From the NCBI GenBank assembly GCA_002071245.1, contig MWEV01000278.1:1-15063 (forward strand): a stretch of 15,063 nucleotides of DNA. The letters run 5' to 3'. The notes under the pieces were generated by a model. The model made no database searches and was not told the DNA's origin. It was given only the letters and a program-made list of their open reading frames with translations. A program made the translations under genes and the position numbers. The first letter of the stretch is position 1. Each line of letters starts with the position of its first letter. This DNA comes from Deltaproteobacteria bacterium ADurb.Bin026. GTDB taxonomy: Bacteria > Desulfobacterota > Syntrophorhabdia > Syntrophorhabdales > Syntrophorhabdaceae. Below, in pieces: positions 7,013 to 14,262 of this stretch.

Positions 7013-8485
7013 ATGAAAACATCAAATCCATCAACTGAAACATCAGTAACAAAAATATTATTTCCAATTTTTATGGGTGTTTTTGCAGTTGTATTAGCAA
7101 TATCAATCGAAACACTTGAATACAGCACTGCGCTTGCCATTACAGCAGGATTATTTGTTGGCGGTATAGCAATATATTTTTTGAATCAGAAGGCCATAAC
7201 GTACATATCAATTTTTACGCTTGGTCTTGGAATACCTTTCAACCTCGATGTTAACCTGTTTTTTAGACACTACATTGGTGTAACAAGTGTTGATATTGGT
7301 GTAACATTTCTTTCTAGCGTAGTCTTGTATATTGTATTCTATTATGACCGTATCGTTAGTGGAATAAAGCGTTTTTACAGCAACAGAATGATTTTATTTG
7401 CATTAGTTCTCTATATGTTAAGCGGTATACTGAGCCTGTATAATGCATTGTCTAAAGAACTCGTAGTGCTTGAGCTTGTTCGTTTAATGTTTCTTTTGAT
7501 AATATTTTACACTGTAATGAATTTTGGAAAGAGAGAATATATATCTGTTTTTATTTTAACGTTGTCCATATGCGTCTTTTTGGAATTTTTACTTTCATTT
7601 TATCAGTATAAAACAGGCCGTCTTTTTGGTTTATATGCCTTTGGGGAAACAAGATATGAATTTGGACTTGGGTACTTACAAAGCAGGGTATCGGGTACGT
7701 TCAGCCATGCAAATGGACTTGCGTATTTTTTCGAACTGTTATTGCCTTTGATGTTTGCTATGATCCTGGTTGAAGAGAACAAAATGCTTAAATTATGGTA
7801 CACTGTTGTCTTCCTTTTTGGTCTTTATGGGTTGATTATAACACTTTCAAGAGGTGGTTGGTTAGCCACTGCTGTTTCTCTACCGATTGTATTTTTATTG
7901 TTGTTTAGGAAAAGGATTACAGAGAAAAAATTCATTTTGTCACTCTTTTTTGGATTAGCCGCTGTAATTGTTTTGGGTGTTATTTTTTATCCCACAATCG
8001 CAAAAAGGTTTCAGGCTTATGACTATGGTTCGGCTGGAACGAGACGTCCATTGAACATCGCTGCAATATCGGTAATAAAGCAATTCCCTATTGCAGGCGT
8101 AGGCATGAATAATTTTGCCAAGGTTTTCAGGACGTATGATACAACAGGGGGTTCATCTTTATTTCAGACGCAGGGTCTTGTTCATAATCTTTTTCTTGGA
8201 GTGTGGACTGAAACCGGTACAATCGGAATCATTGCTTTTGTATGGATTTTCTTGTCTAGTTTTATTGTGGCTATCAGGTTATTATCAAAAGTACCGCTTT
8301 GGTATTCAGGAATATTGGTTGGCGTTTCTGCCGGCCTTTTAGCGCAGATTATTCATGGGATGTTTGACCCTGGTTTTCGTGTTTTAATGAGCACATCAAT
8401 GCTTGTATACAGTATGATTGGCTTAATAGGAGCGGTAAGTGTTTTGTATCAAAAAAAGAAAAACAACCATCAAACAAAGAACTGA
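7013..8485 (+). CDS. O-antigen ligase/polymerase-like membrane protein (Wzy_C family)
   Basis: A 490-residue integral membrane protein with about 12-14 hydrophobic helices. A large hydrophilic periplasmic loop (about 333-400) sits before the last three helices, the classical layout of WaaL ligases and Wzy polymerases with the Wzy_C domain (PF04932). Recognisable motifs are SHANGLAYF, ITLSRGGWLA, tandem Arg344-Arg345 (GTRRPLN), GVGMNNF, and HNLFLGVWTETG with His391. Conserved Arg and His residues in this loop are functionally important in the family. Sequence alone does not separate polymerase from ligase. Its place next to the co-polymerase and ATPase suggests a polymerase. The start lacks a good Shine-Dalgarno sequence. 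An intrinsic terminator follows 13 nt after the stop. Confidence 0.85.
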   Translation: MKTSNPSTETSVTKILFPIFMGVFAVVLAISIETLEYSTALAITAGLFVGGIAIYFLNQKAITYISIFTLGLGIPFNLDVNLFFRHYIGVTSVDIGVTFLSSVVLYIVFYYDRIVSGIKRFYSNRMILFALVLYMLSGILSLYNALSKELVVLELVRLMFLLIIFYTVMNFGKREYISVFILTLSICVFLEFLLSFYQYKTGRLFGLYAFGETRYEFGLGYLQSRVSGTFSHANGLAYFFELLLPLMFAMILVEENKMLKLWYTVVFLFGLYGLIITLSRGGWLATAVSLPIVFLLLFRKRITEKKFILSLFFGLAAVIVLGVIFYPTIAKRFQAYDYGSAGTRRPLNIAAISVIKQFPIAGVGMNNFAKVFRTYDTTGGSSLFQTQGLVHNLFLGVWTETGTIGIIAFVWIFLSSFIVAIRLLSKVPLWYSGILVGVSAGLLAQIIHGMFDPGFRVLMSTSMLVYSMIGLIGAVSVLYQKKKNNHQTKN

Positions 8486-8498
8486 ATTCTTGAAAATC

Positions 8499-8550
8499 AC
8501 CCTGTAAAGTAGTGTTGATTGATGATAAAATGCTTTGCAGGGTTTTTTTT
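8499..8550 (+). terminator. Rho-independent terminator inside the gene cluster
   Basis: ACCCTGTAAAG (8499-8509) pairs with CTTTGCAGGGT (8533-8543) over 11 bp with one G-U wobble. A run of eight T (8543-8550) follows immediately. The loop is long (23 nt). It separates the export/polymerisation genes from the glycosyltransferase genes on the same strand, so the downstream genes need read-through, antitermination or their own promoter. I see no good promoter between 8550 and 8577. Confidence 0.75.
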
Positions 8551-8576
8551 GCAATGAAAAAGGTCTATACTATTTT

Positions 8577-9527
8577 ATGAGGATGCTGCCGCTATCGGTT
8601 ATTATTGTAAATTGGAATTCAATTGAACTGCTTAAACCATGCCTTGTTTCTCTTTTTGAAAAAAACACAAGTTTTGATTTCGAAGTCATAATAGTCGATA
8701 ATGCTTCCAAAGATAGCTCTGTAGAAGTTCTAAAAAAAGAATTTCCACTTGTACATTTGATCGAGAGCGATATCAATATGGGTTTTACCAGGGCAAATAA
8801 TGTGGCAATAAGAAAGGCCAAGGGAAAATATATTCTGCTTTTAAACCCCGACACTATCATAATTGATGTCAATATTTTAAAAAAATGGACTGATTTTATG
8901 GATAGCAACCCTGATGTTGGAGCAAGTGGTTGCAAGTTGATCTATGAAGATGGCCGCCATCAGGTTGGAGATGCTGGTTATATGCCTGTAATTAATACTG
9001 TATTTAATTTCTCATTGTTTCTGTCTAAATTGAAACCAGATCGATTCAAAGGCATTTTTTTAAATTACAATAAACTAAGTAAGCCAATCGAGGTTGACTG
9101 GATAAGTGGCGCTGGATTTTTAGTAAGAAAAGAAATCCTTGAAACAGTTGGTTTGATGGATGAAGGCATTTTTATGTATGCCGATGATATAGAATGGGGT
9201 TGTCGTATCAGAAAATATGGATATAGGGTAGTGTATTTGCCCCATATGAAAATAGTCCATTTGCAGGGCGGCAGTGCAAAAAAGCAAAAAGAGATAAGCG
9301 AATTTTCTTTTTTGTGGCTTAAAAATATCCGTTTACTCTTTAAATATTACAACAAGAATCAACCAATCGTTTTATATGATTTATTGATCTCAATTGGATT
9401 TTTGCTAAGAGCTGTTTTGTATTTTTGTTTGTTCATCAAAACAGGAAAAAGTGATGTAAAGATGAAATCCCATAGGATGTTTAAATATTTTCAATTCAGC
9501 ATATCTGTTTTTGGAAAACATGCGTGA
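8577..9527 (+). CDS. Family 2 glycosyltransferase, rhamnosyltransferase-like
   Basis: A 316-residue GT-A enzyme that would transfer one sugar from a nucleotide donor to the growing lipid-linked repeat unit on the cytoplasmic face. The N-terminal nucleotide-binding pattern is SVIIVNWNS (7-15), followed by EVIIVDNASKD. The metal-binding DxD-type site is NPD (90-92), and a catalytic acidic motif is YADDIEWG (201-208). This pattern is typical of the WbbL/rhamnosyltransferase branch, although the sugar cannot be read from sequence. A C-terminal hydrophobic segment may associate with the membrane. The ATG at 8577 is preferred, with AAAAAGG about 13 nt upstream. The open frame extends back to a TTG at 8535, but that lies inside the terminator hairpin. 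Another ATG at 8583 is possible. Confidence 0.87.
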   Translation: MRMLPLSVIIVNWNSIELLKPCLVSLFEKNTSFDFEVIIVDNASKDSSVEVLKKEFPLVHLIESDINMGFTRANNVAIRKAKGKYILLLNPDTIIIDVNILKKWTDFMDSNPDVGASGCKLIYEDGRHQVGDAGYMPVINTVFNFSLFLSKLKPDRFKGIFLNYNKLSKPIEVDWISGAGFLVRKEILETVGLMDEGIFMYADDIEWGCRIRKYGYRVVYLPHMKIVHLQGGSAKKQKEISEFSFLWLKNIRLLFKYYNKNQPIVLYDLLISIGFLLRAVLYFCLFIKTGKSDVKMKSHRMFKYFQFSISVFGKHA

Positions 9528-9574
9528 TTAGCTTATAGTTAGTATGAGTGTTGCCTGGTTGTATTGTGTACAAT

Positions 9575-10744
9575 TTAGTGGGCTACCTTTTGAAAGATTG
9601 ATTTCAAGATTTTGTAGTTTATCTCTGGGGTGTAATAAGTTTCAATCTTTTTACGTGCAAACTCTCCCATCCTTGTGATTTCAGAATTGTTTTGAGAGAG
9701 AATTCTAATTTTTTCTATCAAATCGTCAATATCTCCAGCCTTGAAATGTAATCCACTTTTTTCATTTTCAACAATCAGGGGCATATTGCCTATATCAGAT
9801 GCAATGACTGGTTTGCCAAAGGCAAATGCCTCAAGAAGAACAATCGGAAAATGCTCGTACCATTCTGAAGGGAAAACCATAAATAAAGCATTCTTTATAA
9901 GATTGTTTTTTTCATCACCTTCCTTGAATCCCTCAATTGATATGTTGTTTATAGAATTTTCTTTTATATATTTTCTTAATGGGTGTTCTAATGGACCTGT
10001 GCCAACAATCTTTAGTTGGAGGTCTTTAATTTTTTCGAAGGCCTTTATGAGTGTCCACAGGCCTTTTTCCTGGGATAACCTACCTAAGAATATAATATGA
10101 TTTCCTGTGCCAACCGATGGTTCAATATTAGTTATGTCTAAATAATTTGGTTTTATAAAAAGCCTTTTTTCTTCAATGCCAGCCTCCATCAGTTTTTGCT
10201 TGTTGAACTCCGTTGTGCATACAAACGCATCAATCTTTTTGAAGACGCCAGACAACCTGTTAGTTCCTATCGTGGTAGCATATAATCCACTCAACAGAAA
10301 GCTATCTCTGAAACATTTATAACGTATCGCATTCCAGAATGCACCATTTTTACATTTTTCACATATGCTGTCATTTATGTAAAATACACCGTTAGGGCAG
10401 AGCCACCTGTAATCCTGAACGTTCTGGACGCAGGGGATTGATTCGGCATGGAGAGTATGAAAAATGGATGGTGAAATAAGGGGAAATATATTGTGCGTAT
10501 AGGCTATATCGGGTTTAAAATCTTTTATAATGGTTTTCAGTTCTTTTTTTGTTGAAGAAGAAAAAATGGTTTGTGCAAAAAAATTTATTTTTTTGTTTAA
10601 ATTATAGCTATCAGTTTCTTTATTGTCCTTTGTGTAAAAATATACCTGTTCTTTGTTTTCTTCGAGCAGTCCCTTTTCCCGTAAGGCGATTGAGTCCTCA
10701 CCGGCAAAATATTTATAAAAATTATGTGCAAGCAAAATATTCAT
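9575..10744 (-). CDS. Family 4 glycosyltransferase with four-cysteine insertion
   Basis: A 389-residue GT-B enzyme. The N-terminus MNILLAHNFY and the donor-site motifs GRLSQEKG (221-228) and E-x7-E (E297 to E305, in EHFPIVLLE), followed by AFGKPVIASD, define a retaining GT4. Between the two domains is a cysteine motif (C116, C128, C131, C144, around WLCPNG and CEKC) that recurs in a subgroup of GT4 enzymes and could bind a metal. The gene is the only one in the 2390-15063 stretch on the minus strand. It converges on the upstream GT2 gene (47-bp gap) and diverges from the downstream GT2 gene (105-bp gap), so it must have its own promoter. No clear ribosome-binding site precedes the ATG, but the start is supported by the conserved N-terminal strand. 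Donor and acceptor sugars are unknown. Confidence 0.86.
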   Translation of the reverse strand: MNILLAHNFYKYFAGEDSIALREKGLLEENKEQVYFYTKDNKETDSYNLNKKINFFAQTIFSSSTKKELKTIIKDFKPDIAYTHNIFPLISPSIFHTLHAESIPCVQNVQDYRWLCPNGVFYINDSICEKCKNGAFWNAIRYKCFRDSFLLSGLYATTIGTNRLSGVFKKIDAFVCTTEFNKQKLMEAGIEEKRLFIKPNYLDITNIEPSVGTGNHIIFLGRLSQEKGLWTLIKAFEKIKDLQLKIVGTGPLEHPLRKYIKENSINNISIEGFKEGDEKNNLIKNALFMVFPSEWYEHFPIVLLEAFAFGKPVIASDIGNMPLIVENEKSGLHFKAGDIDDLIEKIRILSQNNSEITRMGEFARKKIETYYTPEINYKILKSIFQKVAH

Positions 10745-10849
10745 TGGTATACAAAAAATATTTATATGATAGCAAATAAATGTGATTTAAGCTATCTTAA
10801 TACAGAATAGATATTTTTGAAAGATTATTGTTATGAAAGGGTTTATCTG

Positions 10850-11809
10850 ATGGATTCTAAAATAATTGATATTTCGGTCATTATCCCGACATACAATCGT
10901 GCATCTGTACTTAAAAAATGTCTTAAGGCGCTTTCAAAGCAAAGCATTCCTGCAAATACGTATGAGGTTATTGTATCTGACGATGGGTCTGAAGATGATA
11001 CGAAGAAGGTAAGCGAAGAGGCATTAGCAGATACAGCATGTTTTATAAATTATTTATGGCAACCCAATAAAGGTGCTAATGCAGCAAGGAACAACGCAAT
11101 TCATGCTGCAAGGGGTAGCATTTTATTATTTATAAACGATGATACTATTGCAATCCCGTCTATGTTGGAAGAGCATTTACGGACACATAAAAAATACCCT
11201 GAGGAGAATATTTCAGTATTGGGCAGGATGACAGTGTCCCCTGAGGTGCCATATTCGATTTTTGCTAAACTGCATCTTGATGCCAATTATGGATTGTGGA
11301 AAGGAATGGTTGAACTGGATTGGCTTGCATTTTACACATGTAATGTTTCCGTCAAAAAATCATTTTTATTAAAACATGGTCTTTTTGAAGAAAGCATTAG
11401 ATATCACGAAGATGTGGAGCTTTCGGAGCGTTTATCCCATTTTGGTTTAAAAATTATATATAACCCAGAGGCATTAGGTTATCACGACCACTATCTTCAG
11501 GAACATGAATATCTGAATGTAGCAAAAAAAGATGGTATAGCATTAGCGAAATGGTATAAAAAGTCACCCCACCTAAAAAAACAACTCAGTCTCGTTGATT
11601 TTCAGCTAACAGTGCCTTTCACAAAAAAAATGAAATATATTATAGGTGACATATTAATAAATAGGGCAACAAGACCAGCAATAATTAGAACGGCAAGGCT
11701 TTTTTCAAGGTCATGGGAGGGCTTATCTCTATTTCTTTACAGAAAGATATACCAATCCATTAAGAGGGAAAGCGTTCGACAGGAACTGATGAATTCAAAA
11801 ATAGATTGA
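10850..11809 (+). CDS. Family 2 glycosyltransferase
   Basis: A 319-residue GT-A enzyme with SVIIPTYNRA at the N-terminus, VIVSDDGSEDDT as the nucleotide-binding strand, the DxD-type motif NDD (96-98) and an acidic catalytic motif HEDVELS (about 186-192). The C-terminal 60 residues are basic and may contact the membrane. The ATG at 10850 is chosen because AAAGGG (10836-10841) lies 8 nt upstream. The frame also opens at a TTG (10817) without such a signal. The gene diverges from the minus-strand GT4 and is followed after 10 nt by the first tandem GT4 copy. Its last 67 nt (11743-11809) form the left end of the long direct repeat and recur before the second GT4 copy. Confidence 0.87.
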   Translation: MDSKIIDISVIIPTYNRASVLKKCLKALSKQSIPANTYEVIVSDDGSEDDTKKVSEEALADTACFINYLWQPNKGANAARNNAIHAARGSILLFINDDTIAIPSMLEEHLRTHKKYPEENISVLGRMTVSPEVPYSIFAKLHLDANYGLWKGMVELDWLAFYTCNVSVKKSFLLKHGLFEESIRYHEDVELSERLSHFGLKIIYNPEALGYHDHYLQEHEYLNVAKKDGIALAKWYKKSPHLKKQLSLVDFQLTVPFTKKMKYIIGDILINRATRPAIIRTARLFSRSWEGLSLFLYRKIYQSIKRESVRQELMNSKID

Positions 11810-12555
11810 ATATTTCAACATGAAGCCAAATATAACTTTTTTGATGTCTTCTGCGGGTACAGCTTACGGTGGATCAGAAACATACATTTTAAATGTTGCA
11901 AAAAACCTTTCTGATGATTTCAATGTAGGGCTTATTCTTGGGAAAGGTAAATTTACAAATGATTTCAACTCATTAGCTGATGAAAACATCATTAAATACC
12001 TAAGCGTTCCATTTATCTCAAGAAACTCTAAATTTTCAGCCCTTCTCAGAAAGACAAAGCTACATGAAAAGATAAATGATTTTGATATTGAAGCAATAAC
12101 TATAATGGCTTCAACAAGAAAGATTAACAAGTTTATATCAGATTCTGACATCCTTGAAGTCCAGTATCCAACAGAAAGCCTCATTTTCCCGTTTCTTCAA
12201 AAGAATATTAAAAAAATAGTTCATTTTCATGGACCGTGGTTACCGCCCTTGTATGCACATAGTAAAAATATAGTCAATAAATACGCTGATGCATTTATTA
12301 CATGTAGTAAATGGAGCAAAAAATTATTAGAGCAGACACATAACATTGAAAATATCAAAGTAATTTATAATGGTGTTGACGCGAATTTTTTCAAGCCTGG
12401 AAATTCAGAGGATTTTACTTTACAGCAGGATTATAATCATGATTTGCCGAGAATAGGTACTGTTGGTAGATTGAGCAGTGCCAAAGGGACGGATTTGCTT
12501 TTTAAGGTTGCATCAGAACTGGAAGGCATTGCTGAGTTTTTTGCGGTCGGTCCTT
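11743..12555 (+). repeat. 813-bp direct repeat, copy 1
   Basis: This segment is identical by eye to 13022-13834, with a constant offset of 1279 bp. It starts within the 3' end of the upstream GT2 gene and ends in codon 246 of the first tandem GT4 gene. Both boundaries are sharp: the base before differs (g11742 versus t13021), and just after the right end tac faces tgt, followed by DNA with many differences. The repeat has no terminal inverted repeats and encodes no transposase, so it is not an insertion sequence. Confidence 0.95.
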
Positions 12556-12962
12556 ACGAAGAAAATTTTATTAAAAATAATTTAAAAAAGGCTACCAGCA
12601 ATTTTCACTTTCTTGGCCCGTTACCCAATAATGCTTTGCCTCCTTTTTATAAATTTATAGATTGTTTTGTATTGCCATCATTTGAAGAAACTTTTCCTGT
12701 AACGGTGCTTGAAGCTATGTCATGCGGTAAACCTGTTATAGCATCAAACGTAGGTGGCATCCCTGAAGCTATTGATGATGGATATAATGGTATTTTATGC
12801 GAGACAGGAAATTATGTTTTATTGAAAGAGTTGATACTTAAAGTAATTAATGAGGAAAATCTGAGGATTAATATATCTAAAGCAGCCAGACAGAAGGTAC
12901 TTGAAAAATTTACTATCCAAAAAACATCTGAAGAATTAGTGCAGTTTTACAAGAACTTGTAA
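11820..12962 (+). CDS. Family 4 glycosyltransferase, tandem copy 1
   Basis: A 380-residue retaining GT-B glycosyltransferase. The N-terminal acceptor-side domain starts MKPNITFLMS with the Gly-rich loop AYGGSET. The linker HFHGPWLPP and TVGRLSSAKGTD (214-225) lead to a C-terminal donor-side domain with an intact E-x7-E motif (E290 to E298, in ETFPVTVLE), then AMSCGKPVIASNVGGIPE. Residues 1-245 are identical to those of the next GT4. Residues 246-380 are about 60% identical by my hand count, with no gaps. In GT-B enzymes the C-terminal domain binds the sugar nucleotide, so the two proteins may share an acceptor but use different donors. No Shine-Dalgarno sequence precedes the ATG. The upstream GT2 stop is 10 nt away, so translational coupling is likely. 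Confidence 0.88.
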   Translation: MKPNITFLMSSAGTAYGGSETYILNVAKNLSDDFNVGLILGKGKFTNDFNSLADENIIKYLSVPFISRNSKFSALLRKTKLHEKINDFDIEAITIMASTRKINKFISDSDILEVQYPTESLIFPFLQKNIKKIVHFHGPWLPPLYAHSKNIVNKYADAFITCSKWSKKLLEQTHNIENIKVIYNGVDANFFKPGNSEDFTLQQDYNHDLPRIGTVGRLSSAKGTDLLFKVASELEGIAEFFAVGPYEENFIKNNLKKATSNFHFLGPLPNNALPPFYKFIDCFVLPSFEETFPVTVLEAMSCGKPVIASNVGGIPEAIDDGYNGILCETGNYVLLKELILKVINEENLRINISKAARQKVLEKFTIQKTSEELVQFYKNL

Positions 12963-13021
12963 TGATTTATTTATCGAATAAATATAAGATGCTACATAAT
13001 ATTAACCTTTTCCTCGATATT

Positions 13022-13088
13022 AAAGATATACCAATCCATTAAGAGGGAAAGCGTTCGACAGGAACTGATGAATTCAAAAATAGATTGA
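13022..13088 (+). pseudogene. Duplicated 3' fragment of the upstream GT2 gene
   Basis: These 67 nt copy the last 21 codons and the stop codon of the GT2 gene (original at 11743-11809), without the rest of that gene. The fragment cannot encode a transferase. It keeps an AGGAA (13060-13064) followed by an in-frame ATG (13068) and a six-residue frame, MNSKID, that stops 10 nt before the second GT4 start. It may therefore act as a translational leader. Confidence 0.85.
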
Positions 13089-13834
13089 ATATTTCAACAT
13101 GAAGCCAAATATAACTTTTTTGATGTCTTCTGCGGGTACAGCTTACGGTGGATCAGAAACATACATTTTAAATGTTGCAAAAAACCTTTCTGATGATTTC
13201 AATGTAGGGCTTATTCTTGGGAAAGGTAAATTTACAAATGATTTCAACTCATTAGCTGATGAAAACATCATTAAATACCTAAGCGTTCCATTTATCTCAA
13301 GAAACTCTAAATTTTCAGCCCTTCTCAGAAAGACAAAGCTACATGAAAAGATAAATGATTTTGATATTGAAGCAATAACTATAATGGCTTCAACAAGAAA
13401 GATTAACAAGTTTATATCAGATTCTGACATCCTTGAAGTCCAGTATCCAACAGAAAGCCTCATTTTCCCGTTTCTTCAAAAGAATATTAAAAAAATAGTT
13501 CATTTTCATGGACCGTGGTTACCGCCCTTGTATGCACATAGTAAAAATATAGTCAATAAATACGCTGATGCATTTATTACATGTAGTAAATGGAGCAAAA
13601 AATTATTAGAGCAGACACATAACATTGAAAATATCAAAGTAATTTATAATGGTGTTGACGCGAATTTTTTCAAGCCTGGAAATTCAGAGGATTTTACTTT
13701 ACAGCAGGATTATAATCATGATTTGCCGAGAATAGGTACTGTTGGTAGATTGAGCAGTGCCAAAGGGACGGATTTGCTTTTTAAGGTTGCATCAGAACTG
13801 GAAGGCATTGCTGAGTTTTTTGCGGTCGGTCCTT
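13022..13834 (+). repeat. 813-bp direct repeat, copy 2
   Basis: This is the second copy of the segment at 11743-12555. It is preceded by a 59-nt AT-rich spacer (12963-13021) after the stop of the first GT4. It carries the tail of the GT2 gene, the 10-nt gap and the first 245 codons of the second GT4. Perfect identity of this length between otherwise 60%-identical paralogues implies a recent duplication or gene conversion, or an assembly error. Confidence 0.95.
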
Positions 13835-14247
13835 GTGAGGAAGATCTTATTCAACAAATAAAAAGGAGTAATATTAGCAACTTTCATTTGTTAGGCCCTT
13901 TACCAAACAATGCTTTACCTCCTTTTTATAATTTTATAGATTGTTTTGTATTGCCATCTCTATTTGAGGCTTTTGGAATCACATTGATCGAGGCAATGTC
14001 ATGTGGTAAGCCTGTCATAGCATCAGATGTGGGGGGTATTCCTGAAATTGTTGACGACGGTTGCAATGGAATTTTGGTAGATCCTGGAAATTATATGTTA
14101 TTAAAAGAAGCGATAATACGGATAATATATGAAAAAAACTTGAGAATTGATTTAGGTGAATCTGCGAGACAGAAAATCGTTAAAAATTTTACATTTAAAA
14201 AAACATGCAGGGAGTTAAGAGACTTTTATTCGAGTTTAATAAACTGA
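13099..14247 (+). CDS. Family 4 glycosyltransferase, tandem copy 2 (same N-terminal domain, different C-terminal domain)
   Basis: A 382-residue retaining GT-B enzyme. Residues 1-245 are identical to the preceding GT4 at both protein and DNA level. From residue 246 the sequence diverges without gaps. The E-x7-E motif is intact (E290 to E298, in EAFGITLIE), followed by AMSCGKPVIASDVGGIPE. The donor-domain differences (for example PVTVL versus GITLI inside the motif, and CETG versus VDPG near 327-330) suggest a separate older paralogue whose first two-thirds was overwritten recently. The gene has no Shine-Dalgarno sequence of its own and is preceded by the copied GT2 tail. The aminotransferase starts 15 nt after its stop, so the two are probably co-transcribed. 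Confidence 0.88.
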   Translation: MKPNITFLMSSAGTAYGGSETYILNVAKNLSDDFNVGLILGKGKFTNDFNSLADENIIKYLSVPFISRNSKFSALLRKTKLHEKINDFDIEAITIMASTRKINKFISDSDILEVQYPTESLIFPFLQKNIKKIVHFHGPWLPPLYAHSKNIVNKYADAFITCSKWSKKLLEQTHNIENIKVIYNGVDANFFKPGNSEDFTLQQDYNHDLPRIGTVGRLSSAKGTDLLFKVASELEGIAEFFAVGPCEEDLIQQIKRSNISNFHLLGPLPNNALPPFYNFIDCFVLPSLFEAFGITLIEAMSCGKPVIASDVGGIPEIVDDGCNGILVDPGNYMLLKEAIIRIIYEKNLRIDLGESARQKIVKNFTFKKTCRELRDFYSSLIN

Positions 14248-14262
14248 GGAGACAAAAAGTAA

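Noticed and set aside
8535..8576. Upstream TTG extension of the GT2 gene
   Set aside because: These codons lie within the terminator hairpin and T-run. The conserved GT2 N-terminus fits the ATG at 8577.
10768..10796. GATAGC...GCTATC inverted repeat in the divergent gap before the second GT2
   Set aside because: The arms are only 6 bp with a 17-nt spacer in AT-rich DNA, too weak to call an operator or terminator.
10817..10849. Upstream TTG extension of the second GT2 gene
   Set aside because: The ATG at 10850 has a good AAAGGG at 8-nt spacing and sits directly before the conserved domain. The TTG has no such support.
12963..13021. Spacer between the tandem GT4 genes, with a 7-bp hairpin at 12965-12983
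   Set aside because: The stem contains only A-T pairs and has no T-run. There is no sign of insertion-sequence ends or a transposase at the repeat junction.
13143..13463. Two identical 106-residue minus-strand frames (also 11864-12184)
   Set aside because: They are antisense shadows of the identical halves of the tandem GT4 genes. Their duplication only reflects the 813-bp repeat.
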